From Halomarina halobia (GTDB lineage: Archaea > Halobacteriota > Halobacteria > Halobacteriales > Haloarculaceae): a stretch of DNA of 64,000 nucleotides. The DNA lies in the NCBI RefSeq assembly GCF_029338575.1, contig NZ_CP119992.1:1798001-1862000 (forward strand), given 5' to 3'. The notes under the pieces were generated by a model, which worked only from the letters and a program-made list of their open reading frames with translations, did no database searches and had not been told where the DNA came from. Both the position numbers and the translations under genes were made by a program. How positions within the stretch are numbered: position 1 is the first letter of the stretch; every line of letters starts with the position of its first letter. Below, piece after piece: positions 1-8,339 of the stretch.

Positions 1-446
1 ACATGGTCCGGAAGATCACGAACTACCAGAAGCGCTCCGTCAAGGCGTACTTCTCCGGGGGCTACCAGGACGTGGACCGCTCGCGCGTCCGCGTCGGCAC
101 CATCCACTCCGCGAAGGGCCGCGAGGCCGACCACGTCTTCGTCGCCACCGACCTCACGGAGAAGGTCGTAGAGCAGATGGCCGCGACCATCGAGGACGAG
201 GGCATCGAGGTGCCCGGCGGCGTCGAGTTCACCAAGACGACAAACCCCGTCCCGACGCTGACCGACAACGAGCGCCGCGTCTTCTACGTCGGCATGTCGC
301 GCGCCCGCGAGCGCCTCGTGCTCCTCGAGAACCTCGTCGACGGCGCGCCGACGCTCCCCATCGACGTGCTGCTGCACAACGAGCCGACCGGCGTGCCGCT
401 CGATCAACTCATCGACGAGGCCCAGGAGCCGCTGGCGACGGTCTAG
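1..446 (+). CDS. UvrD/Rep-type superfamily 1 helicase, C-terminal end (partial)
   Basis: Only the last ~147 codons are present; the gene begins left of the window. The sequence VGTIHSAKGREADHVFV matches helicase motif V and RVFYVGMSRARERL matches motif VI (arginine finger) of UvrD/PcrA/Rep 3'-5' DNA helicases, which act in repair and replication restart. About 50 acidic residues follow motif VI. The stop overlaps the 3' end of the convergent gene by 4 bases. The nuclease or DNA-binding domains that would separate UvrD from relatives are outside the window. Confidence 0.85.
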   Translation, partial: MVRKITNYQKRSVKAYFSGGYQDVDRSRVRVGTIHSAKGREADHVFVATDLTEKVVEQMAATIEDEGIEVPGGVEFTKTTNPVPTLTDNERRVFYVGMSRARERLVLLENLVDGAPTLPIDVLLHNEPTGVPLDQLIDEAQEPLATV

Positions 447-679
447 TCCTCGTCGTCCGGCAGCGCCGTCCCGACCGCCCGCTCCGCGACCTTCGCGGGC
501 ACGTCCTGCGGAGTCGTGAGGTACTCCTCGATCAGGATCATCAGCGCCGCGAACGCGAGAAAGCCCCCACCGAGCAGGACATCTCCCGAACGCAGGAACT
601 CGAGTCCGAGCAGCGCGACCGGCGCGGCGAACGCGACGGCGACGGCCAACTGGAGCGTCCCGATGATACCGCGCGCCAT
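443..679 (-). CDS. small two-helix membrane protein
   Basis: A 78-residue protein with two hydrophobic segments (about 4-27 and 34-50) and an acidic tail ending DDED. I chose the ATG at 679, not the upstream ATG at 793, because a TATA-like box lies 22-29 bases before 679 and the upstream extension is arginine-rich and lies in the divergent promoter region. It resembles short haloarchaeal membrane proteins of unknown function. It is divergent from riboflavin synthase and convergent with the helicase gene; no function can be assigned. Confidence 0.7.
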   Translation of the reverse strand: MARGIIGTLQLAVAVAFAAPVALLGLEFLRSGDVLLGGGFLAFAALMILIEEYLTTPQDVPAKVAERAVGTALPDDED

Positions 680-700
680 GCCCGGTGGTACGCGCCCGAG

Positions 701-708
701 GGATAAAA
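701..708 (-). promoter_or_regulatory. TATA box for the small membrane protein
   Basis: TTTTATCC on the minus strand ends 22 bases before the ATG at 679, the spacing expected for a leaderless haloarchaeal transcript. Confidence 0.6.
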
Positions 709-802
709 GCCAGCGATACCGCTCGGGGAGCGTCGCGCTCTCACTCCCTTCCGGTCGGCGGCGATAGCAACGCTTTGAACGCGCGCCCGCCAAGCGGACG
801 AC

Positions 803-1429
803 ATGTTCACCGGAATCGTCGAGGAGACCGGCGAGGTCGTCGGCGTCGAGTCGGACGAGGGAGGGAGGCGAATCCGCGTCGCGAGCGGCTTCGCCGCCGA
901 GCTAGATCACGGCGAGAGCATCAGCGTCAGCGGTGCCTGCCTGACGGTCGAGGACCACGACGCGGACTCGTTCGGGCTGTTCCTCTCGCGGGAGACGCTC
1001 GATCGGACGTACCTCGGCGGGTTGGAGGAGGGGGATCACGTGAACCTCGAGCGCGCCATGCCCGCCGACGGGCGCTTCGACGGCCACCTCGTCCAGGGGC
1101 ACGTCGACGGGACTGGCGAGGTGACCCGGATCGAGCGCGTGGGCGACGACTGGACCTTCGGCTTCTCGGTGCCCGCGTCGCTCGCCCGCTACGTCGTCGA
1201 GAAGGGGTCGATCACGGTGGACGGGATCTCGCTCACGGTCGCCGAACTCGACCGGGAGGCGGGCGAGTTCGCCGTCGCGATCATCCCGGCGACCTACGAC
1301 CTGACGAACCTCTCGGCGAAGGAGGTCGGCGATCCGGTCCACCTGGAGGTGGACGTGATCGCGAAGTACGTAGAGCGGATGCTCCGCGATGGCGACGTGG
1401 AGAGCCCGCTGCTCGACGGCCCGCGGTGA
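803..1429 (+). CDS. ribE: riboflavin synthase, lumazine-binding (alpha) type
   Basis: Dismutates two 6,7-dimethyl-8-ribityllumazine molecules to riboflavin, the last step of flavin synthesis. The 208-residue protein starts with the diagnostic MFTGIVEETG and consists of two lumazine-binding beta-barrel repeats; the second starts near residue 95 with FDGHLVQGHVDGTGEV. Length is usual for the family. The N-terminal MFTGIVE is functionally conserved, so the start is secure. It stands alone here, with no other riboflavin genes beside it. Confidence 0.95.
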   Translation: MFTGIVEETGEVVGVESDEGGRRIRVASGFAAELDHGESISVSGACLTVEDHDADSFGLFLSRETLDRTYLGGLEEGDHVNLERAMPADGRFDGHLVQGHVDGTGEVTRIERVGDDWTFGFSVPASLARYVVEKGSITVDGISLTVAELDREAGEFAVAIIPATYDLTNLSAKEVGDPVHLEVDVIAKYVERMLRDGDVESPLLDGPR

Positions 1430-1475
1430 ACGAAGCGCGAAGCGACGACGGCCGGCGTTTCCACTCGCCGCGGAC

Positions 1476-1535
1476 GCGTCCGCCGCTCGCGCCGGCGCGT
1501 TGCACCGCGAGCGAGTGCAACGAACGAGCGGACGC
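1476..1535. repeat. inverted repeat (hairpin 1)
   Basis: Outer arms GCGTCCGCCGCTCG (1476-1489) and CGAGCGGACGC (1525-1535) pair apart from a 3-base bulge, and a perfect inner stem is formed by GTTGCAC (1499-1505) and GTGCAAC (1515-1521). Confidence 0.6.
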
Positions 1536-1575
1536 GCCGAACGACCGCAGGGAGAGCCGCGGTTTTAGTGGAGGG

Positions 1576-1620
1576 GTTGCCGGCGAGCCGCCGGCGACGC
1601 GTTTCGCGGTCGCTGGCAAC
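1576..1620. repeat. inverted repeat (hairpin 2)
   Basis: Arms GTTGCCGGCGAGCCGC (1576-1591) and GCGGTCGCTGGCAAC (1606-1620) pair with few mismatches. The right arm shares CGCGGTCGCTGGC with hairpin 3 about 300 bases away, so the two look like diverged copies of one unit. Confidence 0.6.
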
Positions 1621-1874
1621 TCCTCCTAGCGGACAGGCGACGCCGCGGCGGGGGCAGCTTCGCGGGGCGTGGCGTCGCACACCCGCGAGCGCCCCGCGAC
1701 GAACGTCAGGTCACACGGACGCTGGTCCCGCTCTCCGATATAAAGGTGCGGACGGTAGACCGGTTTTTATCACCGCCGGCGCCAGCGCGGCAGCCGCGAG
1801 CGAACGTAGTGAGCGAGCGGACCGACGGAACCCCCGAAGGAGCGAAGCGACTGAGGGGGTGAGGAGGGTTTTGA

Positions 1875-1946
1875 TCCAGCTTTTGCTGCGCTCGCGTGCC
1901 AGCGACACGCTTCGCGGTCGCTGGCGGCTCGCTGGCAAAAGCTGGA
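1875..1946. repeat. long nested inverted repeat (hairpin 3)
   Basis: Perfect 12-base outer arms TCCAGCTTTTGC (1875-1886) and GCAAAAGCTGGA (1935-1946) enclose perfect 9-base arms GCCAGCGAC (1898-1906) and GTCGCTGGC (1917-1925). It lies 9 bases past the stop codon of the minus-strand PrsW-like gene, so it may end that transcript or protect its 3' end; a repeat unit unrelated to termination is equally possible. Confidence 0.65.
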
Positions 1947-1954
1947 GGTGGATT

Positions 1955-2962
1955 CTACCCGTCGAACTCGGTCGTGTCGACAGGGACGTCGCCGTCCTGT
2001 CGTTCGGTCTCCGTGCGGACGGCGCGGTAGGCCGCGCGGTAGCGGGCGATCTTCCGGTAGAGCAGGTAGCCGAAGAAGCCCTGGTAGACGAGCACGAACG
2101 CGAGGAAGACGACGAACTGCGGGACGTTCGGGAAGCTCAGGGACACGATGCCGGGGATGAAACTGACCAGCGTGTTGTACGTCGCGTGGATGAACGCGGC
2201 GATGAGGAGGCCCTTGGCCACGATGGGGCCCGCGTTCTCGGGGTTGAACTTCGCCAGCCCGAGGTAGTAGCCGGCGAAGGCGGAGTAGATGACGTGACCC
2301 GGTCCGGCGAGCGCGCGGAAGGCGGCGGTGCCGCCCGCCACGGCGAGTTGCGCCTCCGTCCCCGTCGAGGGAGACATCTCCAGCCCGCGGTTGATGTAGA
2401 TGGCGTTCTCGACGAAGGCGAAGCCGAGTCCGGCGAACGCGCCGTAGACCGCCCCGTCCACGACGGCGTCGAAGCGCGGATCGCGGTAGGCGTAGAGCCG
2501 GACGGCGAGCAGCTTCACGGACTCCTCGACCGGGCCGACGACGAGATAGAAGAAGAGCACGAGCCCGATCGGGCCGAGAAGCGAGAGCGGGCTGAACAGC
2601 GAGTTGATGACGGCGGCGAAGCTGGCGAAGAAGATGCTCAGCGCGAACGTCGCGGTCAGCAGCCAGATCGGCTCGCCGCTGGTGATGTCGGCGTAGTAGA
2701 CGTACGCGGCGAGCGCCAGCGCCGGGATCGCCGACAGGACGGTGAGCGTCCCGACGAACGGGTCGCTGAGCGCCCCGAACGCGCCGATCGCGACGGTGAA
2801 GGCGAGCGCGAGCAGGACGACGATCCACTTGCCGACCGTGACCGCGCCGCCGTAGACCTTGATCGAGAGGCGGTCGAGCGCGCTGCGCGGCTCCCACGTC
2901 GCGACGTCGTACAGGTCGCGCGTGTCGTCCGAGCGCGCCTCGACGGGGTCGCGTTCTCCCAT
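1955..2962 (-). CDS. PrsW-family intramembrane metalloprotease
   Basis: A 335-residue polytopic membrane protein with about eight hydrophobic segments from residue 47 on. It carries the family's metal-site motifs: EESVK (146-150), FAFVEN (181-186), a histidine in GPGHVIYS (H223) and HATYN near 268. In Bacillus, PrsW makes the first cut of an anti-sigma factor; the archaeal substrate is unknown. The soluble N-terminus (~45 residues) is acidic. No substrate candidate is encoded next to it. Family assignment is firm, role is inference. Confidence 0.85.
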   Translation of the reverse strand: MGERDPVEARSDDTRDLYDVATWEPRSALDRLSIKVYGGAVTVGKWIVVLLALAFTVAIGAFGALSDPFVGTLTVLSAIPALALAAYVYYADITSGEPIWLLTATFALSIFFASFAAVINSLFSPLSLLGPIGLVLFFYLVVGPVEESVKLLAVRLYAYRDPRFDAVVDGAVYGAFAGLGFAFVENAIYINRGLEMSPSTGTEAQLAVAGGTAAFRALAGPGHVIYSAFAGYYLGLAKFNPENAGPIVAKGLLIAAFIHATYNTLVSFIPGIVSLSFPNVPQFVVFLAFVLVYQGFFGYLLYRKIARYRAAYRAVRTETERQDGDVPVDTTEFDG

Positions 2963-3049
2963 GCGTGCCCCACGCGTGCCAGTCCCCTAACTCTAGGCCT
3001 CGACGCCGGTTTCGCGGGGGTTTTCTACGCCCGCACGCCAAGCGCGGTC

Positions 3050-3424
3050 ATGCACTTCGACCAGCGAACGCAGGCAGCCCTCCGCGAGGTCGGCCTCTCG
3101 ACCGACCGGCTGCGGGAGGCGAGCGACCTCGTGAAGGAAGCCGCCAGAGCGGACGCGGCCGCCCTGGAGGCGTTCTTCGACGGCCGCGGGACGGTCTACT
3201 CCGACATGGAGGCGGCCCACGGCCCGAGCGGCGTCCGGGAGCACGCGGTCGAGTACCTCGATCTCTACACGCACGCCGCCGACATCCGCGGGTACCTCCG
3301 CTTCGACTCGTGGGGCGTCCCCGTCGAGGGAGGTAGACCCCTCCCCGACGGGACCGTCGAGTTGACGCTCGGGCCGACGGTGAACGATCGCGTGCGCTTC
3401 GCCGACGACCCCGACGACCTATGA
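3050..3424 (+). CDS. conserved haloarchaeal protein upstream of FAU-1
   Basis: A 124-residue acidic soluble protein starting MHFDQRTQAALREVGLSTDR, predicted mostly helical in the first two-thirds with a beta-rich end (VELTLGPTVNDRVRF). I recognise it as a family seen only in haloarchaea, without a known function. Its stop overlaps the start of the FAU-1-like gene by 4 bases (ATGA), so the two are translationally coupled and a link to RNA metabolism is possible but only inferred. Start chosen at the first ATG preceding the conserved region. Confidence 0.75.
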   Translation: MHFDQRTQAALREVGLSTDRLREASDLVKEAARADAAALEAFFDGRGTVYSDMEAAHGPSGVREHAVEYLDLYTHAADIRGYLRFDSWGVPVEGGRPLPDGTVELTLGPTVNDRVRFADDPDDL

Positions 3425-4803
3425 GCGACCGCGACGGCGCGGGCGTCCGCGTCCGGGGGATCTACGCGACGGCGCTGACGCGCCTCCTCCGCGGGGACCA
3501 CGAGATCGTCCAGGCCTCGGAGCCCATCCGCGGTCGCTTCGACGCCGACCTCCCGACCCGGCCCGCCGCCGTCGCGGTCGAGACGACGTACGACCGGCAG
3601 GGCGTCGGCGTCAGCGGCCGCGCCGAGCGGGTCGCGTCGATCGCCGCCGAACTCCGGGGCGTCGGCGTCGACGCCTTCGCGTGGGACGACCCCGCGCCGG
3701 AGGGGGCGATCTCCGACGCCGCGGTGACCGACACCCGCGGCGGCGGCGCGGTCCTCGACCTGGGCGACGCCGAGGGGTACCTCCCGTTCGACCGCGCGGA
3801 CGGCTACGTGGAGACGGGCGACGCGGTCCGCGTGCAGGTCGCCGCGGGCGAGCCGCCGTGGAGCGACCGCGCGCCGGAGTGTACGACGCGCGTCGAGGTG
3901 GGGAACGGCCTCGCCCGCCTGGTCCGCGGGGCGAGCGGCGGCGGCGCGAGCGTGGACCTCGCGTCGCTGCTCCCGACCGACCCGCGGGAGGGGTGGGCCG
4001 TCCGGTGGGACGAGCGGGCGGACGACGCCGACCTCGACGCGCTCGGGGCCGCGCTCGCCGATCTCGACGAGCGCGCCGAGCGGTTGGACGAGGCGCTGTC
4101 TGACGAGGTGGGTGCGCCTCGCCGGCTCACCGACGGGCGCGCGACGGCGTGGGTGTGGTTCGGCCGCGAGTCACGCTTCGCGCTCGACGAACACCGGCGC
4201 GCGGTCGCCGCGACGATGCCTGGACACCACCGGACGAAGGCCCACGCGAGCGCGGCGAGCGCCGCCGTCGACTTCGCCGAGGCCGTCTGCGAGCCGGGCG
4301 GCGAGTTCCCCTTCGCCGCCGTCACCCGGCAGTTCGGCCCGCGCGAGGGCGACACCGTGGCGCTCGAACACGGCAAGCCTGACGGTCGGCTCCTCGTCCT
4401 CGGGCGCGGCGAGGTGACCGACTACGACCCCGAGGGCGGCATCACCGTCGAACGGGAGATGACCCCCGGCGGCCGCTACGACGCGCTCGGCGTCGAGCGG
4501 CGGGCGGGCGACGTGGCGATCACGAAGCTCAAGGAGGGGCGCTGGTGGTACGCGACGGTCTACCGCGGGGCCGACGGCGAGCGCCGGGGAACCTACGTCA
4601 ACGTCTGTACGCCGGTCGAACTCTTCCCCGACGCGGCGCGCTACGTCGACCTCCACGTCGACGTGGTGAAGCACGCGGACGGGACGGTCGAGCGCGTGGA
4701 CGACGACGAACTCGACGAGGCCGTCGCCGCCGGTCAGGTGACGGAAGCGCTCGCCGAGCGGGCGCGGCGGGTGGCGACGGCCGTCGAGCGGGCGCTCCGC
4801 TGA
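3421..4803 (+). CDS. FAU-1-type RNA-binding protein / probable ribonuclease
   Basis: A 460-residue protein with the FAU-1 layout: an N-terminal RNase E/G-like region with an S1-like segment (about residues 105-150, GYLPFDRADGYVETGDAVRV) and a C-terminal DUF402 domain (about 285-440, with GDTVALEHGKPDGRLLVLGRG and an aromatic KEGRWWYATVYRG stretch). Pyrococcus furiosus FAU-1 binds AU-rich RNA, and relatives act in 5S rRNA maturation. The gene overlaps the small gene upstream by 4 bases. A conventional RNase E catalytic centre is not evident, so ribonuclease is a family-based call. Confidence 0.85.
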   Translation: MSDRDGAGVRVRGIYATALTRLLRGDHEIVQASEPIRGRFDADLPTRPAAVAVETTYDRQGVGVSGRAERVASIAAELRGVGVDAFAWDDPAPEGAISDAAVTDTRGGGAVLDLGDAEGYLPFDRADGYVETGDAVRVQVAAGEPPWSDRAPECTTRVEVGNGLARLVRGASGGGASVDLASLLPTDPREGWAVRWDERADDADLDALGAALADLDERAERLDEALSDEVGAPRRLTDGRATAWVWFGRESRFALDEHRRAVAATMPGHHRTKAHASAASAAVDFAEAVCEPGGEFPFAAVTRQFGPREGDTVALEHGKPDGRLLVLGRGEVTDYDPEGGITVEREMTPGGRYDALGVERRAGDVAITKLKEGRWWYATVYRGADGERRGTYVNVCTPVELFPDAARYVDLHVDVVKHADGTVERVDDDELDEAVAAGQVTEALAERARRVATAVERALR

Positions 4804-4813
4804 CGCGCGCCGC

Positions 4814-6253
4814 TCACTCGCGCTCGCGGCGCGCGAACCGCCACGCGGCGATCCCGAGGGCGGCCGCACCGCCGAGGACGCCGACCCCCGGTCCCGTGAC
4901 CCCCGAGCCGTCCCCCCGGGTTCCGTTCGACGAGTCGTTCTCACCGGGGGCCGTTCCGTTCTCCCCCTTCCCCCCGCCCTCGTCGAGCGCCGGTTCGGGG
5001 AACGTGTAGAGCGCCTCGGTCGTCCCCCAGTCGAGGAAGTCCGCGCTGCTGGCGACGAAGAACTCGCCCGGGCGGGCGGCCTGCGCCGTCCAGAAGCTGG
5101 CCTCGGAGCGATCCTCCCACTCGCCCAGGAGTTCCGGGGACGCGGGGTCGCGCACGTCGTAGAGCTTCACGCCGCCCTGGTACCACGAGGAGTAGAGCCG
5201 CCCGGCGGCGAGTTCGAAGTTGTGGGAGGTGGTCCACGTCCCCTGGTAGGACTCGTCGTCGGCGGACGGGGCGGCGATGGAGTGGACGAGCTCCGGGCTC
5301 TCGGGCGTCGAGACGTCGTAGAGTTCGATGCCGCCCGGTCCCCCCGCGTCGTCGTTCGGGTTCTGGTCCCACGACTCGATACCGAGGCCGAGCAGCCCCC
5401 CGTCGTCGTCGAACGCGACGTAGTGGTCGTTCCCCGGCGGTTCGAACGCCCGGACGGTCACCTCCTGGCCCGAGAGGTCGGTGAGTTCACCCGGCTCCGT
5501 GCCGCGCACCTTGACGACAGGCTCGGGACTCGCCGGATCGCTCACGTCCACGAGCCACGTCCCGGCGTCCCAGTAGGCGAGCGCCGCGATCCCGTCCTGC
5601 ACCCAGAGGTCGTGCAGGTTGAACACGGGGAGGGGGACGTCGAGCCACCGTTCGTCCTCGTCGGCGGGCGACCAGCGGCCGAGTTCGGGCGTCGGAGCGT
5701 CCGACGCGAGCGCGTCCGCGTCCACCATCACGAGCGGATTCCCGGGAACGCCGTTGCCGCCGAAATAGAGCACGCCGTCGTGGAAGTAGACGTTGTGGTG
5801 GTAGAAGTCCGTCTCGTAGACGGCCAACTGCTCGGGGGCGGAGGGGTCGCTCACGTCGTAGAGGACGGCCGCCTGGAGGCCGTCGCGGACGGGGTTCGCG
5901 GGACCCGGAACGACGAGCCGGTCGCCGTCGACCTTCACGTCGTAGATCTGGGTGAGCGGCCCGCCGTCGCGGTCCCCGAGGAGCGAGCGCCGCTCGGCGA
6001 GGACGGTCGGGCCCTCGGGGTCGCTCACGTCGACGGCGGCGAAGCCGTCGGTCGTCGCCAGGTAGACGGTGTCCCCGCCGTCGCCCACGACGGCCTCCTT
6101 CGTCCCCTCGACTTCGACGCGACCGAGCGGACCGAAGTCGCCCTGACCGACAGCGCGGCCGGAGGCGGCCGAGACGGCGGGGAGGGCGGAGAGGGAGAGC
6201 GCGCCGCCGAGCGCGCGGAGGGCGGTGCGCCGCGAGAGACCGCTGCTAGCCAT
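4814..6253 (-). CDS. exported LVIVD-repeat protein with Tat signal and C-terminal anchor
   Basis: A 479-residue protein. The N-terminus SGLSRRTALRALGGALSLSAL is a twin-arginine signal. The body repeats the unit D-V-S-D-P-x-x-P (for example YDVSDPSAPEQLAVYETD, VDVSDPASPEPVVKVRG, YDVRDPASPELLGEWED), typical of LVIVD beta-propellers found on cell surfaces. A Gly/Asn/Ser-rich linker (about 420-450) leads to GPGVGVLGGAAALGIAAWRFARR, which has the layout of a PGF-CTERM archaeosortase signal (motif, hydrophobic helix, basic end) with GV in place of GF. Ligand and role are unknown. It lies 54 bases downstream of the ROK kinase gene on the same strand and may be cotranscribed. Confidence 0.8.
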   Translation of the reverse strand: MASSGLSRRTALRALGGALSLSALPAVSAASGRAVGQGDFGPLGRVEVEGTKEAVVGDGGDTVYLATTDGFAAVDVSDPEGPTVLAERRSLLGDRDGGPLTQIYDVKVDGDRLVVPGPANPVRDGLQAAVLYDVSDPSAPEQLAVYETDFYHHNVYFHDGVLYFGGNGVPGNPLVMVDADALASDAPTPELGRWSPADEDERWLDVPLPVFNLHDLWVQDGIAALAYWDAGTWLVDVSDPASPEPVVKVRGTEPGELTDLSGQEVTVRAFEPPGNDHYVAFDDDGGLLGLGIESWDQNPNDDAGGPGGIELYDVSTPESPELVHSIAAPSADDESYQGTWTTSHNFELAAGRLYSSWYQGGVKLYDVRDPASPELLGEWEDRSEASFWTAQAARPGEFFVASSADFLDWGTTEALYTFPEPALDEGGGKGENGTAPGENDSSNGTRGDGSGVTGPGVGVLGGAAALGIAAWRFARRERE

Positions 6254-6307
6254 GGCGATATCTCTCCGTGCAGAACGGTAGGCGTTCCGATGACACTGTC
6301 ATCACGA

Positions 6308-7279
6308 TCAGCGGCGGCCGCTCCCGTCGCCGGTTCCGTCCGTGATGGCGCTGGCGAGCGCGCCGAGGACGACCACGTCGTCGCCGAGCGTCGTGAGTTC
6401 GACGTCGGGGATGTTCACCATGACCTGCTCGTCGAGCCGGTCGCGGATGGGGTCGAGTACGACGTCCGGGTTGTTGAGCGTGACCGCCCCGCCGACGTAG
6501 ACGACGAGCGGGGCGAAGGCGTGACAGAGGTTCGCGACGCCCATCGTGTTCCAGTCACAGAAGCGGTCGATGACGTACTCGGCCAGCGGGTCCTCGTCCG
6601 CGGCGGCGAAGACGGCGGCCGCGTCGAAGTCGGGGGCGTCGATCGGGAGGTCGGTCGGCACGTCGTCCGTCTCGTGGATCAGGCGGGCGTACCGGGGGAT
6701 GTTGTTGCCCGAGCAGTACGCCTCCCAGTGGCCGTCGTGCCCGCAGCCGCAGGTCATCCGACCCGCCGGGTCGACGGTCATGTGGCCGACCTCGCCGGCG
6801 TTGCCGTCCCAGCCGCGCAGGACGTGTCCGTCGACGCAGACGCCCGCCCCGATGCCGGACGACAGCGTCAGGTACACCATGTCGTCGGGGTTGCGTTCGC
6901 TGAAGTAGCGCTCGCCGATGACGCCCGCGTTCGTGTCGTTGTGCAGGTAGACCCGGTCGCTGTCGACGAGGTTCTCGAGCGGCCCCGTGAGCGGGATGCG
7001 GTCGATCGCCTCCGGGAGGTTCGCCGGGTTCTCGACCGTCCCCTCGGTGAGGTCGAGCGGACCGAACGACGCGATCCCGGCGGCGCTCACCCGTCGGGGG
7101 GCGATCCCCGCGTCCTCGCACGCCCCGCGGACCACCGAGAGCACCGCCTCCGTGACCGCGATGCCGGTCGGTCCGTCGGGCGTCGGTTCGCGACCGCGAC
7201 CCAGTATCGTCGCCTCGCCGTCGGCGACGACCGCCCGGACGTTCGTCGCCCCGAGGTCGACGCCCACGTAATAGGCCAT
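6308..7279 (-). CDS. ROK-family sugar kinase (glucokinase-like)
   Basis: A 323-residue ATP-dependent sugar kinase of the ROK family. The N-terminal phosphate motif VGVDLGATNVRAVVAD is intact, and the centre has the ROK signature: GNAGEVGHMTVDP followed by the zinc-binding CGCGHDGHWEAYCSG, with His in one position usually held by Cys. A second phosphate motif, VVYVGGAV, lies near residue 262. Most characterised haloarchaeal members are glucokinases; specificity for fructose or N-acetylated sugars cannot be excluded. Confidence 0.85.
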   Translation of the reverse strand: MAYYVGVDLGATNVRAVVADGEATILGRGREPTPDGPTGIAVTEAVLSVVRGACEDAGIAPRRVSAAGIASFGPLDLTEGTVENPANLPEAIDRIPLTGPLENLVDSDRVYLHNDTNAGVIGERYFSERNPDDMVYLTLSSGIGAGVCVDGHVLRGWDGNAGEVGHMTVDPAGRMTCGCGHDGHWEAYCSGNNIPRYARLIHETDDVPTDLPIDAPDFDAAAVFAAADEDPLAEYVIDRFCDWNTMGVANLCHAFAPLVVYVGGAVTLNNPDVVLDPIRDRLDEQVMVNIPDVELTTLGDDVVVLGALASAITDGTGDGSGRR

Positions 7280-7304
7280 TACTCGGACACGGACGCTCGC
7301 CGCA

Positions 7305-7313
7305 CTTAAAATT
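7305..7313 (-). promoter_or_regulatory. TATA box for the ROK kinase
   Basis: AATTTTAAG on the minus strand lies 26-34 bases before the ATG at 7279. Confidence 0.55.
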
Positions 7314-7400
7314 CAAGAGATTATTTCGACAGCGGGTGAAAACGTCACGCGGCGCTGCCCGGGCTCCCGTGCGCTCGCGTCGTCGCCCTCGGCGATCCAC

Positions 7401-7529
7401 TCAGTCGAGCGCGTACTCCTCGGGGATCACGAACGGCGGCACGCGCTGCCCGTCCACGTCGACGAAGCCGCACTCCTCGCCGAGTTCGAGGGCGATCCCC
7501 CGCCCCGCGTTCCGACTCGCGCCAATCAC
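7401..7529 (-). pseudogene. internally deleted remnant of a short-chain dehydrogenase gene
   Basis: A 42-codon frame opening at GTG. Its first part, VIGASRNAGRGIALELGEE, is an SDR Rossmann loop (GASRxxGRGIA). It passes directly into GFVDVDGQRVPPFVIPEEYALD, which reads like the carboxyl tail of a larger SDR, and stops. The simplest reading is that the middle of an SDR gene has been lost. It lies 60 bases from, and divergent to, an intact but different SDR gene. Alternatives are a genuine 42-residue peptide or chance. Confidence 0.35.
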
Positions 7530-7560
7530 CCGACGAACACGCCCCGGGGACGCCCGGCAG

Positions 7561-7566
7561 TATATA
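7561..7566 (+). promoter_or_regulatory. TATA box for the SDR gene
   Basis: TATATA lies 24-29 bases before the ATG at 7590, indicating a leaderless transcript. Confidence 0.65.
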
Positions 7567-7589
7567 CCCCGCGTGGCCGAAGGGGACGC

Positions 7590-8327
7590 ATGATCCAGCC
7601 GGATCTCTCGGGGCGCACGGCGCTCGTCACGGGGAGCTCCAGGGGCATCGGTCGGGCGCTCCTGCTCGCGCTCGCGGACCGCGGTGCGGACGCGGCCGTC
7701 CACTACCACACCAGCGACGAGGCTGCCCGCGAGACGGCCGACGCGGCACGCGAGCGCGGCGTCGAGGCGACGACCGTCCGCGGCGACGTGACCGACCCGA
7801 CGGCGGTGGACGAGCTGTTCGCCGGCGTCGAGGCCGACCTCGGCGCGCCGGACGTGCTCGTGAACAACGTCGGCCGGTTCGCGCCGGAACACTGGGCGGA
7901 GATCGACTGGGCGACGTGGAACTCGGTGCTCGACACGAACTTCAACGCGACCGTTCTCTGTTCGAAGCGCGCGCTCGGGCCGATGCGCGAGGGGGGGTGG
8001 GGACGCATCGTCAACGTCGGCTACGCGTCGAGCGAGAGGGGCCTCGTGAACCCGAAGAACTTCCCCTACTTCGTGGCGAAGGCGGGCGTTCTCATGTTCA
8101 CGCGCATGCTCGCCGCCGACACGCAGGACGACGGGATCACGGTCAACGCGATCTCGCCGTACGTCGTCGAGAACTCGGAGGAGTTCCCCGAGGAGGCCCC
8201 GCGCGGCCGGTGGGCGACCTACGACGACCTCCGGCAGGCGCTCCTGTTCTTCTGTGACGAGGGGAGCGAGTACGTGAGCGGCGAGAACGTCGAGATCGAC
8301 GGCGGATGGCTCCCGGAGGACGTGTGA
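7590..8327 (+). CDS. short-chain dehydrogenase/reductase, FabG-like
   Basis: A 245-residue classical SDR: cofactor loop TGSSRGIGRA (14-23), NNVG (92-95), a serine near 147, and the catalytic pair Y160-FVA-K164. A polar residue after the first beta strand fits NADP(H) use, but this is weak evidence. It resembles 3-oxoacyl-ACP reductases; haloarchaea lack a bacterial-type fatty acid synthase, so the substrate is open. The ATG follows a well-placed TATA box. Confidence 0.85.
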   Translation: MIQPDLSGRTALVTGSSRGIGRALLLALADRGADAAVHYHTSDEAARETADAARERGVEATTVRGDVTDPTAVDELFAGVEADLGAPDVLVNNVGRFAPEHWAEIDWATWNSVLDTNFNATVLCSKRALGPMREGGWGRIVNVGYASSERGLVNPKNFPYFVAKAGVLMFTRMLAADTQDDGITVNAISPYVVENSEEFPEEAPRGRWATYDDLRQALLFFCDEGSEYVSGENVEIDGGWLPEDV

Positions 8328-8339
8328 GTCGAGGGACGA

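Larger units (their letters stand above)
1430..1954. other. 525-base spacer rich in hairpins
   Basis: No credible gene; open frames here lack codon bias and family resemblance. The spacer carries at least three inverted repeats (listed separately), a short TATA-like stretch (about 1738-1744) and a second A/T patch near 1764-1769 without a gene behind either. It separates ribE from the convergent PrsW-like gene. Confidence 0.6.
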
